Under the pieces are notes generated by a model, which ran no database searches, was not told the DNA's origin, and saw nothing but the letters and a program-made list of their open reading frames with translations. Positions 6,289-11,875 of a stretch of DNA of 11,875 nucleotides are shown here, piece by piece. Numbering within the stretch: position 1 is the stretch's first letter; each line of letters starts with the position of its first letter. The stretch comes from Bacteroidaceae bacterium. GTDB taxonomy: Bacteria; Bacteroidota; Bacteroidia; Bacteroidales; Bacteroidaceae. Position numbers and translations under genes: made by a program. The DNA lies in the NCBI GenBank assembly GCA_017557475.1, contig JAFYYO010000073.1, positions 1 to 11,875 on the forward strand, given 5' to 3'.

Positions 6289-7149
6289 ATGAAACTAAGA
6301 CACATTCTAGCCGCAGCAGCTCTGGCTGCTGCGGTTGGCGTACAGGCTCAGCCCCAGTACGTCGTTATCGAGAATCCTCAGGTTGACCTCAGCACGCTGA
6401 AAGTTGACAAGGAAGGCTACTACGTTCTCTTCGACGGCACAAGCCTCAATGGTTGGCGCGGTTACTGCAAAGACCATATCCCAAGCAAGTGGAACATCAA
6501 GGACGGTGCTCTGCACTTCAACGGACGCGGTCAGGGTGAAGGTGGCGATATCATCTTCGCTCACAAGTTCAAAGACTTCATCTTCGAGATTGAATGGAAG
6601 ATTGCAGAAGGCGGCAACTCCGGCATCTTCTATCTCGGCAAGGAGACGGCTACCATCAACAATGATGAGCCGAAGACCGAAGAGACGAAGGCTGGCAATG
6701 TGACCATCACGCAAACCATCGACAATCGTGGCAAGCTCAACTATCAGCCCATCTACATCAGCTGTCCTGAATGCCAAGTGCTTGACAACGAACGTCATCC
6801 CGACGCAAAGCTTGGAGCAACTCTCGGCATCCGTCAGAGCACAAGCCTCTATGACATGATTGTTGCAAAGCCTCAGAACGCTAACCCCGCAGGTCAGTGG
6901 AACAAGGTGAAGATTGTCGTAAAGAACGGCAAAGTCACCCACTACCAGAATGGTGTGAAGGTGCTGAGCTACACTTTAGCAGACAAGTCATGGGTTGACC
7001 TGATTCAGACTTCCAAGTTCAGCCAGAAGAACTGGCCTCTTGCTTATGAAATCATGAAGGACTGTGGCAAAGATGCAGGCTACTTCGGCATGCAGGATCA
7101 TGGCGATGAGGTTTGGTACCGCAACATTCGCGTCAAAGTACTCAAATAA
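6289..7149 (+). CDS. DUF1080 protein, putative periplasmic 3-keto-glycoside hydrolase
   Basis: A protein of 286 residues. Residues 1-20 are a Sec signal peptide (V-Q-A before Q21) without a twin-arginine pair. The mature part is a single concanavalin-like jelly-roll of the family described as 3-keto-disaccharide hydrolase. Visible signatures are L-F-D-G-T-S-L-N-G-W (47-56), the acidic strand F-E-I-E-W (99-103), G-G-N-S-G-I-F-Y (108-115), E-C-Q-V-L-D-N (161-167) and Y-F-G-M-Q-D-H-G (265-272). Known members cleave or hydrate sugars first oxidised at C3 by a partner oxidoreductase; the partner here is the gene immediately upstream. Residues about 118-150 form a charged Thr/Glu-rich insertion whose role is unclear. 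A strong hairpin lies in its signal-peptide codons (6307-6338). Family is firm, reaction inferred from family and context. Confidence 0.9.
   Translation: MKLRHILAAAALAAAVGVQAQPQYVVIENPQVDLSTLKVDKEGYYVLFDGTSLNGWRGYCKDHIPSKWNIKDGALHFNGRGQGEGGDIIFAHKFKDFIFEIEWKIAEGGNSGIFYLGKETATINNDEPKTEETKAGNVTITQTIDNRGKLNYQPIYISCPECQVLDNERHPDAKLGATLGIRQSTSLYDMIVAKPQNANPAGQWNKVKIVVKNGKVTHYQNGVKVLSYTLADKSWVDLIQTSKFSQKNWPLAYEIMKDCGKDAGYFGMQDHGDEVWYRNIRVKVLK
6307..6338 (+). promoter_or_regulatory. Strong hairpin within the DUF1080 signal-peptide codons
   Basis: CCGCAGCAGC (6311-6320) and GCTGCTGCGG (6325-6334) pair perfectly around a TCTG loop. In RNA the stem can extend by four more pairs, two of them G-U (6307-6310 with 6335-6338). 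It begins 19 bases after the start of the ATG. Alanine-rich codons make palindromes likely, so a regulatory role is only possible. Confidence 0.4.
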
Positions 7150-7187
7150 GTTTATACATTATTATATATAAGTATATAGGTAATAAT

Positions 7188-8075
7188 ATGAAGAAGATTC
7201 TCATATTCATCTGCCTTGCCGCTACTTTCCTCATGTACGGCACGAATGCAGATGCCAAGAAAAAGGAAATCGCTTTCCAGATGTATAGTGTTCGTGACCT
7301 CATCGGCAATCCCGACAAGTATGCACAGAATCACGAAAGCACTTTGAAAGCATTGGCTAAGATGGGCTACACAGCCATCGAAGCTGCCAATTACGGCGAT
7401 GGAAAACTCTATGGTGTTTCTCCCGAGCAGTTTAAAGCCGACATCGAAGCTGCAGGCATGAAGGTGCTCTCCAGCCATGTTGGTCACAACCTGAACGACA
7501 ACGAGCTGAAGTCCGGCAAATTCGACGGAGCTCTGAAGTGGTGGGAACAGTGCATCGATGCACACAAGCGTGCAGGCATGAAGTACATCGTTAATCCAGG
7601 CGTCAACTTCCCCAAGACTCTGGCAGAAGCAGAGGTTATCTGCAACTATCTGAACAAAGTTGGCGAGATGGTGAATGCTGCAGGCATGAAGTTCGGCTAC
7701 CACAACCACTCTCATGAGTTCAACAAGGTCGAGAACAAGGTATGGTACGACTATATGGTCGAGCATACTGATGCAGACAAAGTGTTCTTCGAGATGGATG
7801 TGTATTGGGCAGTTCGTGGTCAGGTAAGTCCTGTCGAGTACTTCAAAAAGTATCCAGGTCGCTTCACTTTGCTCCACATCAAGGACCACAAGGAATTCGG
7901 CGAGAGCGGAATGGTAGGCTTCGATGCCATTTTCAACAATGCAGACGTTGCAGGCTTGAAGGCTTTGGTTGTCGAATTGGAAGGAAGCAACAGACCCAAC
8001 ATTCTGGATGGAATGAAGGTTTGTGCCGACTACCTCAAGGCAGCAAAATTCGTAAAAGCAAGCTACAACAAGTAA
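7188..8075 (+). CDS. Exported sugar phosphate isomerase/epimerase-like TIM barrel protein
   Basis: A protein of 295 residues from the ATG at 7188. The frame is open to 7113, but that would overlap DUF1080 and remove the signal peptide from the N-terminus. Residues 1-23 look like a Sec signal (K-K, hydrophobic core, A-D-A before K24). The rest is a xylose-isomerase-like TIM barrel: Q-M-Y-S-V-R (31-36), E-A-A-N-Y (65-69), Y-H-N-H-S-H-E-F (171-178), F-E-M-D-V-Y-W-A (201-208), L-L-H-I-K-D-H (228-234) and V-V-E-L-E-G-S (261-267). Likely metal ligands are Glu/Asp/His residues in these strands. Cytoplasmic relatives act on inositol or keto sugars; export with the preceding two enzymes suggests it acts on a keto sugar in the periplasm, by inference. 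An AT-rich 38-base gap precedes it. Family firm, substrate unknown. Confidence 0.87.
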   Translation: MKKILIFICLAATFLMYGTNADAKKKEIAFQMYSVRDLIGNPDKYAQNHESTLKALAKMGYTAIEAANYGDGKLYGVSPEQFKADIEAAGMKVLSSHVGHNLNDNELKSGKFDGALKWWEQCIDAHKRAGMKYIVNPGVNFPKTLAEAEVICNYLNKVGEMVNAAGMKFGYHNHSHEFNKVENKVWYDYMVEHTDADKVFFEMDVYWAVRGQVSPVEYFKKYPGRFTLLHIKDHKEFGESGMVGFDAIFNNADVAGLKALVVELEGSNRPNILDGMKVCADYLKAAKFVKASYNK

Positions 8076-8090
8076 GTGAAGAACTAAGAA

Positions 8091-8160
8091 TGAAGAGTGA
8101 AGAATAAGAGTTACCATTGCCCACACCCTTAGGGTTGTTACTTTAATTCTTCACTCTTCA
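8091..8160. repeat. Long inverted repeat between the isomerase gene and tatC
   Basis: TGAAGAGTGAAGAAT (8091-8105) is the exact reverse complement of ATTCTTCACTCTTCA (8146-8160), a 15-bp stem enclosing 40 bases that include ACCCTTAGGGT. The arms are themselves built of near-repeats of GTGAAGAA, and further copies lie just outside (8076-8084). There is no T tract after the right arm, so it is not a typical terminator. It resembles a dispersed palindromic or MITE-like element, but no transposase-type ends or target duplications are proven here. Confidence 0.6.
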
Positions 8161-8171
8161 CTCATATAATT

Positions 8172-9017
8172 ATGGAAATAGAAGACAAGAGCAAAACAGA
8201 ACAGATAGAAGAGGAAGAGGCTCAAGAGGGGGCGATGTCCTTCTGGGACCATCTTGAAGTATTGCGATGGGCTTTGTTTCGTAGCGCCTGTGTGTTGTTT
8301 GTCATCATGATAGGCACGTTTATTGCGATGCCCTACATCTTTGACCGTTTCATTCTGGCTCCGACAAGCAATGACTTCTTTACTTATCGCTGGCTCAACG
8401 CTATTGGTGGAGGTATCGTAAAGCTTTCGCCTGACTTCGATGTGCAGATTATCAACATCAACGTCGCAAGCCAGTTCATGACACACATCTCAACATCTAT
8501 TTCTCTGGCAGCCGTCATCGCCTTTCCCTATTTCATCTGGGAGATATGGAGGTTCATCGAGCCTGCGCTCTTCGAGGATGAAGTAAAGCACCTTAAGCCT
8601 GCCTTCTTGGGAGGCACCATCATGTTCTACATCGGCTGTGCTATCGGCTACACGCTCGTCTTCCCATTCACCTTCCGATTCCTGGTCGAGTACAATCTGA
8701 GCCCCAGCATCACCAACCAAATCAATCTGCAGAGTTACATCGACAATTTCACGATGCTCATCCTGGTTATGGGTATCGTTTTCGAGATGCCTTTGCTGGC
8801 TTGGTTGCTTGGACTGCTGGGAATCCTCAAGAAGAGCTTTCTCAGGGAGTACAAGAAGCATGCAGTTGTGGTGCTCCTCATCTCAGCCGCCATCATCACA
8901 CCAAGTGGTGATCCATTCACGCTCATGCTCGTCTTCATACCGCTTTATGTGCTATATGAGCTTTCAATCCTCGTTGTAAGAGATAAACCAAAGGAAGAAG
9001 CCGAAATGCCGATATAA
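8172..9017 (+). CDS. tatC: Sec-independent protein translocase subunit TatC
   Basis: A protein of 281 residues, close to the usual TatC size, with six predicted membrane helices. Diagnostic segments are F-W-D-H-L-E-V-L-R (24-32) before helix 1, the cytoplasmic loop I-W-R-F-I-E-P-A-L-F (125-134) with downstream acidic residues that bind the twin-arginine motif, and P-S-G-D-P-F-T (244-250) with F-I-P-L-Y-V-L-Y-E (255-263) at the last helix. TatC is the receptor for twin-arginine signals and the core of the translocase with TatA. An acidic extension precedes M22, an alternative start at 8235. It is separated from the isomerase gene by the 8091-8160 inverted repeat, which could modulate its level relative to the upstream genes. 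It is the last gene of the cluster; no clear terminator follows. Confidence 0.95.
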   Translation: MEIEDKSKTEQIEEEEAQEGAMSFWDHLEVLRWALFRSACVLFVIMIGTFIAMPYIFDRFILAPTSNDFFTYRWLNAIGGGIVKLSPDFDVQIININVASQFMTHISTSISLAAVIAFPYFIWEIWRFIEPALFEDEVKHLKPAFLGGTIMFYIGCAIGYTLVFPFTFRFLVEYNLSPSITNQINLQSYIDNFTMLILVMGIVFEMPLLAWLLGLLGILKKSFLREYKKHAVVVLLISAAIITPSGDPFTLMLVFIPLYVLYELSILVVRDKPKEEAEMPI

Positions 9018-9040
9018 GCGCGTTTTTTTACACATAAAAG

Positions 9041-9061
9041 GCAAAAGTGTGCATCTTTTGC
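9041..9061. other. Small hairpin between tatC and the OmpA-family gene
   Basis: GCAAAAG (9041-9047) and CTTTTGC (9055-9061) form a 7-bp stem with a 7-base loop. It lies between two copies of CACATAAAA (9031-9039 and 9061-9069). It may be a weak terminator of the tatC transcript or a site upstream of the next promoter; no clean T run follows. Confidence 0.4.
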
Positions 9062-9091
9062 ACATAAAATGAATAAAAATTACATTTTTTC

Positions 9092-9122
9092 TTGCACGAA
9101 ACTAAATAAAGTCGTAACTTTG
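9092..9122 (+). promoter_or_regulatory. Promoter of the OmpA-family gene
   Basis: TTG at 9092-9094 and a perfect TAACTTTG (9115-9122) are 20 bases apart, the best Bacteroidetes-type promoter in the window. The -7 element is framed by a 4-bp inverted repeat (GTCG 9111-9114, CGAC 9123-9126). The predicted leader is about 70 bases. A match this good fits the high expression usual for OmpA-like proteins. Confidence 0.8.
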
Positions 9123-9197
9123 CGACAACTTAAAGCGTGTTAAATAACGTATTGAATAGAGAAAAGTACAAAAATAGTGTTAATCAATTTTAAGAAC

Positions 9198-10277
9198 ATG
9201 AAAAAGATTACTCTCGTTATTGCTATGTTTACTATGGCAATGGCTGCCAGTGCTCAGTACACTGGTCACAAGTTTTTTGACAATTGGTCTATTGGTGCAG
9301 AAGGTGGCGTAAGCACAAACCTTCATGATTGGGACACTCCCAACGGCGCAGTAGCAGGCATCAACCTCACCAAGGGTATCACTCCCGTCCTCAGCTTGGA
9401 ATTCCAATTGCAGGCTGGCTTCAATGATGACGCTAACTGGAACTGGGTACAGCGCAGCTCGAATGTTGTTGACAATGCAAGCATCTACGGCAACACCAAG
9501 ATCAACCTCATGAACTGGTTCGGCGGTTACAAGGGCGCTCCCCGTCTCTTCGAGATTCAGGCTCGTGGCGGTATAGGTTACACACGTTTCTTCTATACTG
9601 ATTTCGATAATAACGAAACAGAGAGTGGAAACGACCTGAACCGTATGACATTCAAGTTCGGTCTTGACTTCGACTTCAACCTTGGCAAGCAGAAGGCTTG
9701 GACAATCAGCCTCCGTCCCGCTGTCATCCTGAAGGGTACTCGCGACAACGATCCATTCTACGAGGGTGGATATTGGGGCAGAACAATCTGCGACAACGAG
9801 AGTGGTTGCATTGCTTACGGCCACAACGCAATTGGTCAGATCACCGCTGGTGTGACTTATCACTTCAAGACCAGCAACGGCACTCACTACTTCAACATCG
9901 TTAAGCCCGTCGAGGTTACTAAGATTGTTGAGAAGGCAGTTGAGAAGCCCGTTGAGAAGGTTGTCGAGAAGGTTGTCGAGAAGGTTGTCACCAAGAACGT
10001 TGGTAACGGTGTTACCGTTGAGTTCGCTCAGAACAAGGCTACCCTCACCAACACTGCAAAGGCTAAGCTGAACACTATCGACAAGGGCGTTACCGTTATT
10101 CTCGACGGCTATGCTTCTCCCGAAGGTGCAAAGGCTTACAACCAGAAGCTGTCACAGCGTCGTTGCGACGCAGTCAAGAGCTATCTTGAGGATCGCGGCG
10201 TGAAGGTTGGTGACGTTAATGCTCACGGTGCTGAAGGTCCCGAATCTCAGCGTGTAGTTTACGTTACAATCAAGTAA
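9198..10277 (+). CDS. OmpA-family outer-membrane protein
   Basis: A protein of 359 residues from the ATG at 9198; the in-frame codon at 9177 would add residues before a well-formed signal peptide. Residues 1-19 are a Sec signal (A-S-A before Q20). About 20-230 show alternating aromatic/polar strands of an OmpA-type barrel (G-A-E-G-G-V, L-S-L-E-F-Q-L-Q-A-G-F, A-G-V-T-Y-H-F). A linker of V-E-K-x repeats follows (244-263). The C-terminal domain (about 270-359) is OmpA-like with D-G-Y-A-S-P-E-G and N-Q-K-L-S-Q-R-R, which would contact peptidoglycan. The Asp that normally follows Thr in the ligand-binding loop (T-D-x-x-G) is Ser here, while the Arg of L-S-x-x-R is kept, so peptidoglycan binding may differ. 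It likely anchors the outer membrane to the wall. It is a monocistronic unit with its own promoter and terminator. Confidence 0.9.
   Translation: MKKITLVIAMFTMAMAASAQYTGHKFFDNWSIGAEGGVSTNLHDWDTPNGAVAGINLTKGITPVLSLEFQLQAGFNDDANWNWVQRSSNVVDNASIYGNTKINLMNWFGGYKGAPRLFEIQARGGIGYTRFFYTDFDNNETESGNDLNRMTFKFGLDFDFNLGKQKAWTISLRPAVILKGTRDNDPFYEGGYWGRTICDNESGCIAYGHNAIGQITAGVTYHFKTSNGTHYFNIVKPVEVTKIVEKAVEKPVEKVVEKVVEKVVTKNVGNGVTVEFAQNKATLTNTAKAKLNTIDKGVTVILDGYASPEGAKAYNQKLSQRRCDAVKSYLEDRGVKVGDVNAHGAEGPESQRVVYVTIK
9927..9986 (+). repeat. Five 12-base coding repeats in the OmpA linker
   Basis: Five in-frame 12-mers, GTTGAGAAGGCA to GTCGAGAAGGTT, encode V-E-K-x repeats that link barrel and peptidoglycan domain. 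The last two copies are identical, so copy number may vary by slippage between strains. Confidence 0.85.
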
Positions 10278-10302
10278 GCAAAGTCAAACTTAATAATCAA
10301 CC

Positions 10303-10336
10303 AAGGGGTGTGTCGATTCGGCGCACCCCTTTTTTG
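10303..10336 (+). terminator. Intrinsic terminator of the OmpA-family gene
   Basis: AAGGGGTG (10303-10310) pairs with CACCCCTT (10324-10331), with a G-U and a G-C pair added inside, and is followed by a run of T residues. It lies 25 bases after the stop. Confidence 0.9.
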
Positions 10337-10381
10337 TTTCTTTCTCGAGTCAGGATGTCCGACAGCCCCAGTGTCGTCGCT

Positions 10382-10601
10382 AAACATTACACGTTATGAT
10401 TGCAAACATTACACGTTATGATTGCGAACATTACACGTTATGATTGCGAACATTACACGTTATGATTGCGAACATTACACGTTACGTTTTCAAACCAGCC
10501 ACAGCTAGTTATCAAATTAGCCACGTCTAGTTGGCGAATTAGCCACGCCTAGTTAGCGAATTAGCCACGTCTAGTTGACGAATTAGCCACGTTATGTCTG
10601 C
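10382..10601. repeat. Tandem array of ten 22-bp repeats with two subtypes (array 2)
   Basis: Ten contiguous units keep an exact 22-bp register from 10382 to 10601. Units 1-4 (10382-10469) are nearly identical and contain AACATTACACGTTATGATTG. Unit 5 (10470-10491) diverges at its end, and unit 6 (10492-10513) starts the second subtype. Units 7-9 contain AATTAGCCACG and CTAGTT. Unit 10 joins the left half of the second subtype to an ACGTTATG right half like the first. Shared positions across subtypes are GAA at 1-3, CACGT at 9-13, G17, T19 and GC at 21-22. The array lies between two convergent transcription units. The second subtype is related to array 1 (1319-1406) in reverse orientation. Function unknown. 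Confidence 0.92.
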
Positions 10602-10625
10602 GGACATCAAATTATAGGCATACAA

Positions 10626-10658
10626 AGAGGGCGTGTCAATTAGTTTGACACGCCCTCT
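10626..10658 (-). terminator. Strong hairpin downstream of the ACT gene, probable minus-strand terminator
   Basis: A perfect 14-bp stem (10626-10639 with 10645-10658) and a 5-base loop lie 37 bases beyond the stop of the minus-strand ACT gene. Read on the minus strand it ends CCCTCTTTGTATG, with only a short T run, so it is a likely terminator or 3' end stabiliser rather than a textbook one. It also separates the operon from repeat array 2. Confidence 0.65.
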
Positions 10659-10695
10659 CCATATCGTTTCCGTCGACTTATGTCGGACGAAAGTT

Positions 10696-11094
10696 TCAAC
10701 AGAATTCCTGCAAAGATTTCTCTTTGATGACTTGCTTTGTCCTGTCAGTGTCAGACGTCCTGAACACCAGAATGCCCTTGCCCGAAAGCAGGAAGGAATA
10801 CATATAGGCAATGCTGATATCTGCCGCCGCAAAGAGCGCCAGCACGCGAGCCGCCTCACCTGGTTTGTCTTCGAGTTGAATAGCAAAAACATCGGTGAGC
10901 GTCACAGAGACTCCTTGCTCTTTGAGCACGATGAAAGCACGCTCCGGGTCGTCGCAAATGATGCGGTAAATGCCGAAGTCCTGCGTGTCGGAAATGGTGG
11001 AGGCAATTATCTGGATGCCTGCTCCCTTGAGCACGTCGAGCACGGTAAGCAGCGTGCCACGCTTGTTTTCGATGAAAATAGACAGTTGTTTCAT
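10696..11094 (-). CDS. Two-ACT-domain protein encoded next to phenylacetate-CoA ligase
   Basis: A protein of 132 residues consisting only of two ACT folds (about 1-65 and 68-132), starting M-K-Q-L-S-I-F-I-E-N-K-R-G and with a second start-like strand T-D-V-F-A-I-Q-L-E-D-K-P-G-E. ACT domains bind amino acids or related small molecules and regulate enzymes. The start at 11094 has an AGGA about six bases upstream. The gene follows the ligase by 12 bases, so the two are co-transcribed; this pairing is common in anaerobes that handle aryl acids from aromatic amino acids. The likely role is sensing an aromatic amino acid or aryl compound for the ligase, by inference. There is no catalytic domain, signal peptide or DNA-binding motif. 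Confidence 0.85.
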   Translation of the reverse strand: MKQLSIFIENKRGTLLTVLDVLKGAGIQIIASTISDTQDFGIYRIICDDPERAFIVLKEQGVSVTLTDVFAIQLEDKPGEAARVLALFAAADISIAYMYSFLLSGKGILVFRTSDTDRTKQVIKEKSLQEFC

Positions 11095-11106
11095 ATTTCC
11101 TAACTT

Positions 11107-11875
11107 TTACTGATACACTTTACGCTTGTCGACAACGCGAACCGCTTTGCCTTCGCTGACGGGCAGACTGCCCTTGGGAACAAGCTTCACGATGGGCGTG
11201 AGCAATATCTCATCCTTCAAGGCACGCGTCAGATTCTTCGTCAGCGACTGCAGACGTGCATAATCGTCGGTAAACATCTCTGCCAACTCAACTTCGACAG
11301 TCATGTTGTCATTATCGTCGTCGGTGGAAAGCGTGATGAGGTAGTTGCTTGCCAACTCTGGGAACGTCATGAGAATCTTCTCGATTTGGATGGGGAAGAT
11401 GTTCACGCCGCGCAGCACAATCATGTCGTCGCTGCGTCCCTTCATGCGGTCGAGGCGCACATGATTGCGTCCGCAAGGACAGGTGCGGCCAAGGACTCGG
11501 GTGAGGTCGCGCGTGCGATACCTTATTAAAGGCATAGCCTCGCGACGAAGTGTGGTCAGGACAAGCTCGCCGATTTCGCCGTCGGGAACGGGCTCAAGCG
11601 TCTCTGGGTCAACAATCTCGACGATATAATAGTCCTCCCAGAAGTGGAGTCCGTTCTGCTCCTTGCACTCGAAGCCGACACCAGGTCCGCACATCTCCGA
11701 CATACCGAAACTGTTGTAGGCCTTCACGCCAAACATCTGCTCAATCCTCTGTCGCTGCTCCTCGGAGTGAGGCTCAGCACCGATGGCAAAGACTTTGAGC
11801 TTCGTGTCCTTTCGCGGATCGACGCCCTGCTCCTGCATCACCTCATAAAGGCGAGTCAGATAGGACGGAACCGCA
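11107..11875 (-). CDS. paaK: Phenylacetate-CoA ligase, C-terminal part (5' end outside window)
   Basis: The minus-strand frame is open to base 11875, so the start is beyond the right edge; the GTG/ATG codons near 11836-11841 are internal. About 255 residues of an AMP-forming ligase are visible. Signatures in order are Y-N-S-F-G-M-S-E-M-C-G-P-G (aromatic/adenylate-binding loop), G-E-I-G-E-L-V-L-T-T, R-Y-R-T-R-D-L (ATP ribose contact), a C-P-C-G segment as in PaaK proteins, G-R-S-D-D-M-I-V-L-R-G-V-N (hinge) and, near the end, G-S-L-P-V-S-E-G-K-A-V-R with the adenylation-domain lysine. It activates phenylacetate or a related aryl acid to its CoA thioester. In anaerobes such genes often accompany indolepyruvate:ferredoxin oxidoreductase genes, which would lie beyond the edge if present. 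Family firm; exact aryl substrate uncertain. Confidence 0.9.
   Translation of the reverse strand, partial: AVPSYLTRLYEVMQEQGVDPRKDTKLKVFAIGAEPHSEEQRQRIEQMFGVKAYNSFGMSEMCGPGVGFECKEQNGLHFWEDYYIVEIVDPETLEPVPDGEIGELVLTTLRREAMPLIRYRTRDLTRVLGRTCPCGRNHVRLDRMKGRSDDMIVLRGVNIFPIQIEKILMTFPELASNYLITLSTDDDNDNMTVEVELAEMFTDDYARLQSLTKNLTRALKDEILLTPIVKLVPKGSLPVSEGKAVRVVDKRKVYQ

Noticed and set aside
7150..7187. Separate promoter for the isomerase gene
   Set aside because: The gap is AT-rich, but I find no TAnnTTTG element with a properly spaced -33 motif.
9001..9040. Terminator directly after tatC at the GCGCG-T7 sequence
   Set aside because: There is a T run after GCGCG but no matching upstream stem, so a hairpin cannot be drawn with confidence.
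10382..10601. CRISPR array
   Set aside because: The 22-bp units are contiguous with no spacers, they vary gradually, and no cas gene is nearby.

Overview
The window looks like a chromosomal segment from a member of the Bacteroidales, most likely a Prevotella-like organism. The main evidence is three promoters of the Bacteroidetes type (TTG or TTTG about 20 bases upstream of TAnnTTTG), leaders without strong Shine-Dalgarno sequences, and the gene families present. The species cannot be named from sequence alone. I see no rRNA, tRNA, insertion sequence, phage gene or CRISPR array.

Layout, left to right. (1) The 3' part of a family 2 glycoside hydrolase gene with a terminator. (2) A 532-base intergenic stretch carrying a tandem array of 22-bp repeats, then a promoter and leader for a secreted TPR protein with its own terminator. 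(3) A promoter followed by six co-directional genes with no clear terminator between them (3376-9017): a cytoplasmic Gfo/Idh/MocA oxidoreductase, tatA, a Gfo/Idh/MocA oxidoreductase with a twin-arginine signal, a DUF1080 (3-keto-disaccharide hydrolase type) protein, an exported sugar isomerase/epimerase-like TIM barrel, and tatC. (4) An OmpA-family outer-membrane protein with its own promoter and terminator. (5) A second, longer 22-bp repeat array. (6) On the minus strand, a two-ACT-domain protein downstream of the 3' part of a phenylacetate-CoA ligase (paaK-like) gene that runs off the right edge.

The most coherent system is the six-gene cluster. Gfo/Idh oxidoreductase, DUF1080 and sugar-epimerase genes are the parts list of the 3-keto-glycoside route, in which a sugar is oxidised at C3, the glycosidic bond is cleaved by elimination/hydration, and the keto sugar is processed. 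Here the oxidoreductase carries an S-R-R-S-F-L-K Tat signal, and the two Tat translocase genes needed to export it lie in the same cluster, one immediately before it and one at the end. I infer an export-plus-substrate operon in which the enzyme is folded with its nicotinamide cofactor in the cytoplasm and then exported to work beside the Sec-exported DUF1080 and isomerase proteins.

The least explained structure is the pair of 22-bp tandem arrays (1319-1406 and 10382-10601). They share a unit family, lie about 9 kb apart in opposite orientation, sit between genes, and build quasi-palindromes of the form CTAGTT-N4-AACTAG across unit junctions.
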